Source of the DNA: a virus
Virus record (IMG/VR): IMGVR_UViG_3300032046_000156
Location: 1 to 29,324 of that record
Length of the DNA: 29,324 bases
Reading direction: 5' to 3' (one strand)
Below the pieces are notes generated by a model, which saw only the letters and a list, made by a program, of their open reading frames with translations, had not been told where the DNA came from and made no database searches. The position numbers were made by a program, and so were the translations under genes. Shown one piece after another: positions 8,141 to 15,287 of this stretch (its first letter is position 1; each line of letters opens with the position of its first letter).

Positions 8141-8386
8141 ATGGCTGATTTAGCTCTTGAGTTGAAGAAGCGTAAAGAGGAATTTGAGGCTGCACGGGAT
8201 AAGCTTAAGACAGCTGAGGCGAATGCAACTGTGGCTGATAGGCAGCTTGCTGAGATGGTGAAGGTAGCTAAGGCAGAATTTGGTGTTGAAACTCCAGAGG
8301 AGCTTGCGTTGTTGATACAATCAAAAGAAGCACAGGTTCAGGGTACACTTAAACAGGTCGGGGATATCTTGAACGCTGTGAAGTGA
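8141..8386 (+). CDS. Small coiled-coil protein
   Basis: An 81-residue protein with an AGGAGGG ribosome site. Residues 1-50 are a highly charged, alanine-rich helix (LELKKRKEEFEAARDKLKTA) with heptad spacing that predicts a coiled coil. A short second helix follows (ETPEELALLIQSKEAQVQ). No known domain is recognised. It is expressed from the same block as the nuclease and clamp genes, so it may be an oligomeric adaptor or a replication accessory protein, but the sequence alone does not say. Confidence 0.6.
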   Translation: MADLALELKKRKEEFEAARDKLKTAEANATVADRQLAEMVKVAKAEFGVETPEELALLIQSKEAQVQGTLKQVGDILNAVK

Positions 8387-8426
8387 GGGAAATATGGATA
8401 GAAAAAGTAAGGATTGGAGGAGACAG

Positions 8427-8828
8427 ATGGAATTTGAGATAGAGGTAAATGTTGGTGCACAGGTGTACGGTCGGCTGACCGAGAAAGGTGTAAAGGTGGC
8501 AAAAGATAAAGGTGAGGCGGTGAAGATTGAGGATATTGCTGGGGCGTTGTCTGTGTTTTCTTTGCAAATATCTACAGATCAGAAGACATTGCAGCCGGTG
8601 GGTGTAATGATATACTTGCCTACAGCAGGTACGCCTATACATATGTCTTGTGTGGAGTTTGAACTTTTGGTCAGGATGTATGAGCGGGGTAGGGTCAGAT
8701 TGGTTCAGGCTGTTGGGCAATCAAAGAAGGTGTCTAAGAAGCCAGATCAGTTTGAGCTTGGTTTAGGCAATGTGCCTAGTTCAGGTAATCTGGTAGAAGA
8801 CCTTCAGGCTGGGGGTACACAAGAATGA
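8427..8828 (+). CDS. Hypothetical protein upstream of clamp, possible clamp-binding peptide
   Basis: A 133-residue protein of unknown family. ATG 8427 has GGAGGAG about 6 bases upstream; an alternative in-frame ATG at 8394 with a weaker GAGGG would add 11 residues. The body is strand-rich (EFEIEVNVGAQVYGRLTEKG and LQPVGVMIYLPTAGTP). Near the C-terminus, after a basic linker, is QFELGL at residues 108-113, which fits the relaxed hexapeptide QxxLxL that binds the bacterial beta clamp. The stop overlaps the clamp start as ATGA, so the two are translated together. The clamp-binding idea is inference from a short motif. Confidence 0.6.
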   Translation: MEFEIEVNVGAQVYGRLTEKGVKVAKDKGEAVKIEDIAGALSVFSLQISTDQKTLQPVGVMIYLPTAGTPIHMSCVEFELLVRMYERGRVRLVQAVGQSKKVSKKPDQFELGLGNVPSSGNLVEDLQAGGTQE

Positions 8829-9952
8829 TTGAATTTGAGGTTAAGAAGTTTGTCCTTCAGTCTCTCCTTGAGAAGGCATTTGCTGTTGTACCTACTAAGG
8901 ATGTGATGCCTATCCTTAAGAACTTTCTATTGAAGTTAGAGCCTCCTGATCGGATTACAGTTGTATCTACGGATCAGGCTTTGACTTTGGTGGCAGGAAC
9001 AACAATGGCAAAAGTAAACGTAGCAGCACAGGTTTTGTTTCCTGGCGCAAAGCTTCTGGATATTGTGCGTTCTGCTGAAGATGCGGTTATGTTTTTTAAG
9101 ATAGACGGACTTACAGCGGAGATTAAGTGTGCCAAGTCTGTTGTTGGCTTGAAGCTGGCGGATTCTAAAGAGTATCCGATGATACCGGATACGGAGATTA
9201 TGAATTTGACAGATATCAATCGGCAGGCTTTCTTGGCAGCTGTGTCTCGTGTGTCTTCTGTGGCACCTACTGATACTTACCGTCCTCAGTTGAATATGAT
9301 CAGTATCACAGGTGGCAAAGTTCAAGCTTCAGACGGTGTTAGGTTTCATCAAGCAGATATTCCATATGCCGGGAGTCTTCAGATTCCTGTCAAAGCCACT
9401 ATTGATCTCCTGAAGTTTCTTAAGATGACTGAGGATGAGTTTGTACGTATAGGAGATACTGCGAACCATGTGGTGTTCAAATTTGGATCAGAAACGTTCA
9501 TAGCTTCGAAGCCAAATGTCGATTTTCCTGCACTTGATAAGGAGTTGCTTCAGCCGGCACTTATTACCAATGATCAGTGCTGCACGGTAGATCGGCAACA
9601 GTTGATTGATGGTATTAGGAGGGTGCGTGTGGCGGCGGATGAGGAAACGAATCTGGTGTACCTTTATCTTAAGGGAAGCAATATGACCTTGCGAGCAAGG
9701 GATAAGTTTGGGAATTATGCCATTCAGGAAATTGAGGTGACATACCTATACGGCGAGCGGCAGCTGGGTGTTAATTGGAGTCTATTTTTGACTACGTTGC
9801 ACTCTATTTCCTCTCCCACAGTGAGTATCTATCTTGGGATGGATACCAAGGCAAAGTTGTCCTCCTTGTTGCTCAAGGAGCAGGGATTTGTAGCTGTGCT
9901 TTCACAGATGCGTGTGAAAGAAGAGAAGCAGCAGAAAGTGAAGAGCGAATGA
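8825..9952 (+). CDS. dnaN: DNA polymerase III beta subunit (sliding clamp)
   Basis: A 375-residue protein with the length and three-domain layout of bacterial DnaN (about 366 residues). Family-like landmarks are KDVMPILKNFLLKL near residues 25-38, LADSKEYPMIPD near 107-118, and SDGVRFHQADIP in the second domain. It would form a dimeric ring on dsDNA that tethers the polymerase and other enzymes. The usual C-terminal LMPMR-like end is replaced by a charged tail (MRVKEEKQQKVKSE), although VLSQMR just before it may be the remnant of that element. No polymerase gene is in this window. The start and stop are both ATGA overlaps with neighbours. Confidence 0.9.
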   Translation: MIEFEVKKFVLQSLLEKAFAVVPTKDVMPILKNFLLKLEPPDRITVVSTDQALTLVAGTTMAKVNVAAQVLFPGAKLLDIVRSAEDAVMFFKIDGLTAEIKCAKSVVGLKLADSKEYPMIPDTEIMNLTDINRQAFLAAVSRVSSVAPTDTYRPQLNMISITGGKVQASDGVRFHQADIPYAGSLQIPVKATIDLLKFLKMTEDEFVRIGDTANHVVFKFGSETFIASKPNVDFPALDKELLQPALITNDQCCTVDRQQLIDGIRRVRVAADEETNLVYLYLKGSNMTLRARDKFGNYAIQEIEVTYLYGERQLGVNWSLFLTTLHSISSPTVSIYLGMDTKAKLSSLLLKEQGFVAVLSQMRVKEEKQQKVKSE

Positions 9953-10353
9953 CGATACAAAATGGCAATGAGAAGCTAAAGAAGAGTTCCGTTTCTATCA
10001 CGGTTAGTTCCTCAGATGATCTTATACCAGATTCCTTGTGTCATCTGGTATTCCGGCGTTTTTCTACGAAGACGATGGGGTATGGTGAGGGCTTGATCTT
10101 TGAATTCATCATTCTCAAGGGGGATTACGCCGGGCGGGAGGTGACGGGTATGGTGACTCGCAAAGAGCCTCTCACAGCAAAAAGCAAGGAATGGGTGTGG
10201 ATTAAGGCTTTGCTTGGGCGAGAGCCTCTTGATGGTGAGAGGGTGGATGAAGAGATACTTGTTGGCAAGGAAGCATTGGGGCATGTTGTCCAAGTAGTGA
10301 AGCGGGCAGGGACATACAATCGTGTGGATAAGCTGATCCCTGTAAGGAGATGA
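9949..10353 (+). CDS. DUF669-like phage protein (possible ssDNA-associated)
   Basis: A 134-residue protein whose ATG overlaps the clamp stop as ATGA; an in-frame ATG further upstream lies inside dnaN and is not used. The pattern LIFEFIILKGDYAGREVTGMV, then KALLGREPLDGERVD, then a 'GKEALGHVVQV...G.YNRV' ending, resembles phage DUF669 and similar OB-like proteins found beside recombinases and SSBs. I make this comparison from memory and it is weak. No enzyme motifs are seen. A role in replication or recombination is suggested by location between the clamp and the Rad50 C-half. Confidence 0.5.
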   Translation: MTIQNGNEKLKKSSVSITVSSSDDLIPDSLCHLVFRRFSTKTMGYGEGLIFEFIILKGDYAGREVTGMVTRKEPLTAKSKEWVWIKALLGREPLDGERVDEEILVGKEALGHVVQVVKRAGTYNRVDKLIPVRR

Positions 10354-10356
10354 GTG

Positions 10357-10551
10357 ATGTTTGAGGTTATCACTAAAGGAGATGTTGAGAGTACGGTTCA
10401 AGGGCAGTTCTTTCATCTTGATCCCAATCGGAGGTACAGGGCATATGCCACACACGTTTTTGAGGGTAGTACCGCCTTCTTGGTAGCTGATCATGTGTCA
10501 GGTGACTTTATGTGGCTAAATATGGAATTGTTCAAATCATGTGTCAGCTGA
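10357..10551 (+). CDS. Small hypothetical protein, 64 residues
   Basis: The ATG at 10357 has AAGGAG 7 bases upstream. The product is strand-rich (QFFHLDPNRRYRAYATHVFE, then STAFLVADHVSGDFMWLN) and may be a small beta-barrel. It has no recognised family. The end of the gene lies across one copy of a 22-base direct repeat and stops inside the second copy. If one 46-base repeat unit were deleted, this frame would run on into the Rad50-like C-half gene, which is reported as a separate observation. Confidence 0.6.
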   Translation: MFEVITKGDVESTVQGQFFHLDPNRRYRAYATHVFEGSTAFLVADHVSGDFMWLNMELFKSCVS

Positions 10552-10558
10552 CTTTATG
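10491..10558 (+). repeat. 22-base direct repeat pair at a gene junction
   Basis: Two copies, 10491-10512 and 10537-10558, each begin TCATGTGTCAG and end TGACTTTATG. They differ at one base (G at 10502 versus C at 10548) and are 46 bases apart. Both encode the peptide HVS(G/A)DFM, the first in the frame of the 64-residue protein and the second in the frame of the Rad50-like C-half. The second copy contains that gene's candidate starts (GTG 10541 and ATG 10556) and the stop of the previous gene. This looks like a small tandem duplication. Confidence 0.8.
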
Positions 10559-11191
10559 GAATATTCTATTGTTGCTGATGAGTTTGAAAAGGTCATGAAC
10601 GATTTCCTTATGGAGGTCGGGAAGGCTAGAGCTATATCTGATCAAGCTAAGCAAAGTCAAAAGGATATGGAGCAAGCACAGGGGCTTCATACTAAGTATG
10701 AGTTGGTCTCTCTTTTGTTTCAGAATATCTCTGAGCAGCAGCAAGCTGTTCTTATTGAGAAGATAGAGAGATTGGTTAGCTTGGGACTGAGATCAGTGTT
10801 TGAGGAGGATATGACATTCATCATAAAAATGCAGTCAAAAGCCGATCAGATGAATGCCTCATTCCGCTTGCGTGATGCAACGGGGCTGGAGACAGATATA
10901 ATGGATGCTAAGGGTGGTGGGGTAGCTGTTTTGGTTGGTGTGCTGTTGCAGATCGTGATGCTGACCCTGATGCGAGGTCGCTTGGCACAGGTTTTGTTTC
11001 TTGATGAGAGTTTCAGCCATGTATCTGATGAGTATGTTCCGAGGGTGGCTGTTCTGATGAATACTCTTGCCAATAAGCTAGGCATGCAGATAGTTTTGGT
11101 TACCCATCAGCCGGAGTTTTCAGAGGATGCAGATAAAGTATACCGGTTTGCCAAGAAGGATGGGCAGACTGTGGTAACTAAGATAAAGTGA
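10541..11191 (+). CDS. Rad50/SbcC-like ATPase, C-terminal half
   Basis: The 216-residue protein (211 from ATG 10556) looks like the C-terminal part of an SbcC/Rad50 or related ABC ATPase. It opens with a helical, coiled-coil-like stretch to about residue 80, then has a signature-like segment AKGGGVAVLVG (123-133), Walker B VLFLDESFSHV (151-161) with catalytic Glu, and a His-loop LVTHQPEF (H189). It has no Walker A. It would complete the ATP site with the Walker A half encoded at 4824-5990, probably as a heteromer. The start lacks a clear ribosome site and is probably coupled to the previous stop at 10549-10551. A stand-alone regulator is a less likely alternative. Confidence 0.75.
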   Translation: MSADFMEYSIVADEFEKVMNDFLMEVGKARAISDQAKQSQKDMEQAQGLHTKYELVSLLFQNISEQQQAVLIEKIERLVSLGLRSVFEEDMTFIIKMQSKADQMNASFRLRDATGLETDIMDAKGGGVAVLVGVLLQIVMLTLMRGRLAQVLFLDESFSHVSDEYVPRVAVLMNTLANKLGMQIVLVTHQPEFSEDADKVYRFAKKDGQTVVTKIK

Positions 11192-11228
11192 GGATAAATC
11201 TTTGTAGAATACGGAAGGGTAGGCCACG

Positions 11229-14069
11229 GTGAACTTAAAGTCACCTTTACAGATTAAGGAGTGGTTGGGCAATCATCAGCACGAGTTTGATATTCCGTGT
11301 GCTTGGTATGGTGATGAGCCAAATACGGTCAATGTTAAGGCATGGGAGGCGTATTCGCTGCGACATCTTGTGGCAGCGGCGTTTGGATACTCCTTTATGG
11401 GTAATCATGCTATCCCTCTTCTCTATGAGTTGTTTAATACAGCTCATCCCGGCAGTTGGTTAGCGGAGCGTATGTTTTTCACGAATAGCCATAGAGAAAC
11501 TGCTTTGCTAAAGAGATATGGGATGCCTTTCTTCTCTCTTGAATCTAAGCACGCAATGGGTGCATTCCATACGGTTGGGTTTACTGTAAATTGGATGCCA
11601 CAGGTTTTCAACGTGCATAAGATGTTGAAGTTTTCGGGTATACCGGTGTGGCGAGAGATTCGTGAACAAATGGAAGAGCCTTATCCCTTGATTCTCATGG
11701 GGTCAAATGCCAGCTGCAATCCGTTTGCTATGAAGTCTATGATTGATGTTTTTTGGCTGGGGGAGATAGAGGATGAGCCTGATAATCCAGGTTTCAAATC
11801 TGTTTGGTCAGATATAGATGATGCAATTCAAGCAGGGACTTTTTATACTAGGGAAGGTAGGGAGCAGTTGCTGCATCTTCTTTCATCTAAGTATGATTTT
11901 TTATTCATTCCCAAGATGGTTCATACTTTATGGCAGGTGGATACAGTAGGCTGTGGGGCAAACGAGAAGGAATATTTGGCTGTTGCGACGGTGCAGGGCT
12001 GGGCGGGGACACATGCTGATTGTAAAACAAGCTTCAAGAAGCATTATGTTCATGATTTGAACAACGCACAGCCACTTTTAGCACCTTTCGTATCTTATCT
12101 TGATACATCAATGGGGATAGGCAGTGTTGAGTCATCTCGTGGTTGTCCAGCACATTGCGTCTTTTGTTCATCGGGGCTGCGGCAAGGACCCTTTAGGGTG
12201 CGTGATGAGGATGAGCTGGTGGCGGCCTTTAAGATTAACGTTAAAGGTACAGGAACGAATAATGTAGCTCCGATTACTTTGGAGTATGGGGATTTTCCAA
12301 CAAAGAAGCGTTTGTTTAAGAGGATTGTGGAGGAGTGTTGTGATCAGCTTGCTTTGCTGTCTATTCGCACAGATGTATGGGAGAATGATCCTAATTTTGC
12401 TCAGGTGTTTACGCTTGGTGCTGGGGAGCAGGTAGCCCTCGCTGTTGAGGGAAACTCCCAGCGTTTGCGTACAGCTATGTCCAAGGGTTTAACTGAGGAT
12501 ATGATTTTGAATGCGGTGAATCATACGATAGCCGCAGGCATTCAGAGACTTAAGGTTTACTTGATTTCCGAGCTTCCCGGTGAAGTGGATGCGGATTTAG
12601 ATGAGATTATGATTTTGGCACGGAAGGTAGATGAGATACGTCGTCAGTATCAAAGTAAGATTCAGATTACCTTTTCTTGGACGCCTATGAATGTTCAAGC
12701 ATATACGCCTGTTCAGTGGTGTGCTGTTGGTGATCTTGATCAGAAGCGGCTATACGATCTCTTCAAGCCGCTGACTCAGGAGTTGAATATCACTTGTGCA
12801 TATGGAAAGAAGGCAGAGCGTAACATCAGGTATTTTATTCAATTGTGTGAATTAGCTGATTCCCGAATCTCTGATATGCTGTTGGAGGTGCTGGATGAGG
12901 TGGACACCGAATATCAGGGTGGTATTAGGAGAAATGTTTACGCTGTTTGTGATCGTAAATTGAAGGAGAGGGGCTTGTCTTGGCAGACATACTTTTGTGC
13001 CAAATCCTATGATTACGTTTTTGATTGGGATTGCATCTCTTTTGGGGTGTCCAAGGATTATCTTATACGGCAGCATGAGCTCATGACCAATGCTCTGCTC
13101 AATATGAATCAGGTGAATGCCCGTCCAGGCTATCTGACTAAGTTTGGCAAGTGCAATTATGGGTGTGATGGTTGCGGTGCTTGCTCTACTAAGGAGGAGA
13201 AGCTCCGTACCTTGTCATTATGGGATCAGGGGGATGATATCGATTTGTCAGAGACCAAGGTACGGGATGAGCGGTCGATAGCTGTGAAGTACCGTTTTAA
13301 TGCTTGGGTATCTTCAGGGAAGAGGTTTGTGACTAACGGCCATTGGAAGACGGCTATTCGTCGTGCAGCATATATGGCAGAGATTCCGATATCAAAATAT
13401 TCGATTAAGTTGGCTTCCGATGCACAGGATTACAAAGCTTGGACGGCGGGTAAGGAGCTTGTTGAGTTTGGGCTGACCAAGGAGATGAACTTGGGTGCAA
13501 AGGAAATGTCAAAGCTCCTTAATTTTAATTTGAGAGGGATAACCCTTTTGGATGGTGAGTTGTACGGGACGGACACAGAGCCTCTCCGTAAGACAATTGG
13601 TGTTTATTGGTATCAAATGGAAATTCAGGAGCGTGAGGATGTAGTACGCCGGGTGGCACACGACTTTCAGGAGCGTAAGCCGAAGACCTTGACGTTACTG
13701 CATGATGTTCATCGCAGGGGAATACGTCATGACGAGTATGATCTTTATAAGATGGTCAAGGATATCTGGTTTGCGAAGGAAGGCACACGGCTGGTGATGC
13801 ATATTTTGATCACAGGTAAAGCTACGCCATATGACGTTTATCGATGTCTGTTTGATAGGAAGTCTCCGGTAGTGTATCGATTCCCGGCAATACTTTTAGA
13901 TAGCTATGTGCGTATTGATGGATCGCAGGAGGGGTTTTACAGTACGGCATGTGAGGAGTGTGAGATGGTGCTCCCTGTTAATCCATTGGGACAGAGTACT
14001 TTCAAGGATCGTGAGTTGCCCTTGTGTCCGAAGTGTGCATCTCGCAAAAGGGGTGATTTCATTGCCTGA
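11229..14069 (+). CDS. Large radical SAM protein, TIGR03960/DUF2344-like
   Basis: A 946-residue protein starting at GTG with AAGGG and AGG upstream. Residues about 100-210 resemble the B12-binding-like N-domain of TIGR03960 proteins (FNVHKMLKFSGIPVWREIRE, then LILMGSNASCNP, then FWLGEIED). The radical SAM cluster motif is C306-x3-C310-x2-C313 (GCPAHCVFC). A second cysteine set is C642, C646, C649, C652 (CNYGCDGCGAC). Residues about 685-800 resemble DUF2344 (KYRFNAWVSSGKRFVTNGHW). The C-terminus adds a zinc ribbon (CEEC...CPKC). The family is of unknown function in bacteria and may modify RNA or protein; I infer none here. It precedes thymidylate synthase, so a nucleotide or base-modifying role is also possible. 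Confidence 0.75.
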   Translation: MNLKSPLQIKEWLGNHQHEFDIPCAWYGDEPNTVNVKAWEAYSLRHLVAAAFGYSFMGNHAIPLLYELFNTAHPGSWLAERMFFTNSHRETALLKRYGMPFFSLESKHAMGAFHTVGFTVNWMPQVFNVHKMLKFSGIPVWREIREQMEEPYPLILMGSNASCNPFAMKSMIDVFWLGEIEDEPDNPGFKSVWSDIDDAIQAGTFYTREGREQLLHLLSSKYDFLFIPKMVHTLWQVDTVGCGANEKEYLAVATVQGWAGTHADCKTSFKKHYVHDLNNAQPLLAPFVSYLDTSMGIGSVESSRGCPAHCVFCSSGLRQGPFRVRDEDELVAAFKINVKGTGTNNVAPITLEYGDFPTKKRLFKRIVEECCDQLALLSIRTDVWENDPNFAQVFTLGAGEQVALAVEGNSQRLRTAMSKGLTEDMILNAVNHTIAAGIQRLKVYLISELPGEVDADLDEIMILARKVDEIRRQYQSKIQITFSWTPMNVQAYTPVQWCAVGDLDQKRLYDLFKPLTQELNITCAYGKKAERNIRYFIQLCELADSRISDMLLEVLDEVDTEYQGGIRRNVYAVCDRKLKERGLSWQTYFCAKSYDYVFDWDCISFGVSKDYLIRQHELMTNALLNMNQVNARPGYLTKFGKCNYGCDGCGACSTKEEKLRTLSLWDQGDDIDLSETKVRDERSIAVKYRFNAWVSSGKRFVTNGHWKTAIRRAAYMAEIPISKYSIKLASDAQDYKAWTAGKELVEFGLTKEMNLGAKEMSKLLNFNLRGITLLDGELYGTDTEPLRKTIGVYWYQMEIQEREDVVRRVAHDFQERKPKTLTLLHDVHRRGIRHDEYDLYKMVKDIWFAKEGTRLVMHILITGKATPYDVYRCLFDRKSPVVYRFPAILLDSYVRIDGSQEGFYSTACEECEMVLPVNPLGQSTFKDRELPLCPKCASRKRGDFIA

Positions 14070-14151
14070 ACAGCCAACAAACCTGGCGGAATTGGTGCTG
14101 TCCCGTGCAAGAGAACGATATTGGCGGAGGAAATCTTATGATGAGAATTAA
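14062..14151 (+). CDS. Very small ORF between radical SAM and thymidylate synthase genes
   Basis: A 29-residue frame (MPEQPTNLAELVLSRARERY and 9 more residues) from TTG 14062, with AAGGGG 9 bases before it; GTG 14053 would add three residues. It overlaps the radical SAM stop and the thymidylate synthase start. It is basic and helical. It could be a leader peptide that couples translation of the two flanking genes. The evidence is only the ribosome site and the closed gap. Confidence 0.25.
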   Translation: MPEQPTNLAELVLSRARERYWRRKSYDEN

Positions 14152-14788
14152 TTATGTTGCGGCTTTGAACCTTCCTGAAGCATGGTGGATGTGTATGCGG
14201 GATGTTTTGGAGGTGGGTTTTGAGTATGCTAATGATAGGGGTAGTTTTGTTGGAGAGAAGAGGAAAGAGTTTGATCTGGCTGTGATCCAAGTTCAGCATC
14301 CAAGTATGCGGCCATTGGTACCAGATGTTCCAGAGGGAGTGCCTCCACCCACGAGTCAGGAGTATGTTGATGATTACCTTGCATACCTTATGACTAGCGA
14401 TAAGAAGCCGGATGAAGAATACTGCTACGGCATGTACCTCGAACCGCAGATTGATAAGATTATCCAGATGCTTAGAGTCACGCCTAACACCAATCAAGCG
14501 TACATGACTGTAGGTGATCCGAGTACCGTGAGTATGAAAGACCCGCCTTGCCTTAGAGGAATTCAGTGCCGGGTGCGTTATGGGGCGTTGCATTTCATAG
14601 TGTACTTCAGGTCATGGGATTTATGGGCAGGCTTCCCGTCTAATCTGGCGGGGCTTCAGATGATGAAGGAACACATGGCCGGGGAGATAGGTGTGGCAGA
14701 TGGTGAGATGGAGTGCCTTAGTGGTGGGTTACATTTATATGAGCACACTTGGGAACTTGCCAAGCGTGTGCTGAAGAGGGAGGAGTGA
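14138..14788 (+). CDS. Thymidylate synthase, archaeal-type
   Basis: A 216-residue protein matching ThyA-fold enzymes of the short archaeal type. The catalytic cysteine is C138 in KDPPCLRG, followed by the phosphate-binding YFRSWDLWAG (156-165), N169 in FPSNLAGL, and H199/Y201 in SGGLHLYEH. The enzyme methylates dUMP to dTMP with methylene-tetrahydrofolate. N169 is the base-reading asparagine; dCMP hydroxymethylases carry Asp there, so a uracil substrate is favoured, though dUMP hydroxymethylation cannot be excluded. ATG 14138 has GGAGG 7 bases upstream; ATG 14141 is adjacent. The stop overlaps the next gene as TGATG. It lies in one block with ribonucleotide reductase. Confidence 0.8.
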   Translation: MMRINYVAALNLPEAWWMCMRDVLEVGFEYANDRGSFVGEKRKEFDLAVIQVQHPSMRPLVPDVPEGVPPPTSQEYVDDYLAYLMTSDKKPDEEYCYGMYLEPQIDKIIQMLRVTPNTNQAYMTVGDPSTVSMKDPPCLRGIQCRVRYGALHFIVYFRSWDLWAGFPSNLAGLQMMKEHMAGEIGVADGEMECLSGGLHLYEHTWELAKRVLKREE

Positions 14789-15213
14789 TGCCTGTATACG
14801 ATTATGATTGTCCAAAATGTGAGCTAATAGAGGAGAAGCTGGTACAGGATTTTGAGCAGGTGATAAAGTGTATTAAATGTGGGGGGTTGATGACAAGGCT
14901 GTTTTCTCCACCTGATCCTACCAGACTGGGTGCTATTGATCCTGTGGCAGGACCTAAGAGAGCAGAACTTTGGCAGGCGTATAAGGATCATAAGATACGC
15001 TTTAGGGTTGATATGTTTGGGAATGATATGATAGAGGTGGTTGGTACGGGGGAGAGGGTATATTCTAATACCATGAACTATCAAAAGCTTCGTGAAGCAT
15101 ACAATCCTCCACCGCAACGTGATAGTGAGGAGAGAGAGATTCATAGGGATCATACGGGCCGGCGTATTTGGCCTGAGTCAACAAAGAAGAAATTCTTTGT
15201 GGGTGGTGGCTAA
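14788..15213 (+). CDS. FmdB-like zinc ribbon protein
   Basis: A 141-residue protein whose N-terminus (MPVYDYDCPKCELIEEKLV, then CIKCGGLMTRLFSPP) is the FmdB-type zinc ribbon: C8, C11, C28, C31. That family begins with MP-x-Y-x-Y-x-C and is usually annotated as a regulatory protein, though the function is unproven. The remaining 100 residues are charged and not recognised, ending in KKKFFVGGG. The ATG shares a base with the thymidylate synthase stop and has GGGAGGAG upstream. It may bind nucleic acid or a partner enzyme. Confidence 0.7.
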   Translation: MPVYDYDCPKCELIEEKLVQDFEQVIKCIKCGGLMTRLFSPPDPTRLGAIDPVAGPKRAELWQAYKDHKIRFRVDMFGNDMIEVVGTGERVYSNTMNYQKLREAYNPPPQRDSEEREIHRDHTGRRIWPESTKKKFFVGGG

Positions 15214-15247
15214 AAGACTATGAAATTTTGACTTGTGTTTTGAAAAA

Positions 15248-15265
15248 GGATAAGCTTTTTTATCC
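15248..15265 (+). other. Small hairpin before the ribonucleotide reductase gene
   Basis: GGATAA (15248-15253) pairs with TTATCC (15260-15265) around the loop GCTTTT, in the 74-base gap ahead of the reductase. The stem is AT-rich with only two G-C pairs, and no T-run follows it, so it is not a convincing terminator. It ends 7 bases before the AAAAGGAGG ribosome site and may weakly affect translation. Confidence 0.25.
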
Positions 15266-15287
15266 CATTTGGAAAAGGAGGCGATTT

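Noticed and set aside
11202-11212. TAGAAT promoter before the radical SAM gene
   Set aside because: There is no -35 box at the right spacing and the TG is not separated by one base as in extended -10 sites.
13906-14050. Upstream part of a frame ending at 14151
   Set aside because: It lies within the radical SAM zinc ribbon coding region; only the last 29-32 codons have a ribosome site and are listed as a low-confidence ORF.
13937-14593. Long minus-strand open frame across radical SAM and thymidylate synthase genes
   Set aside because: It is antisense to two genes with conserved motifs, has no ribosome site and its sequence has no recognisable features; other minus-strand frames in the window are similar shadows.
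15228-15287. TTGACT-N17-TAAGCT promoter and TTG start for the reductase
   Set aside because: The -10 box matches only 3 of 6 bases, and GTG 15288 has a far better ribosome site than TTG 15228.
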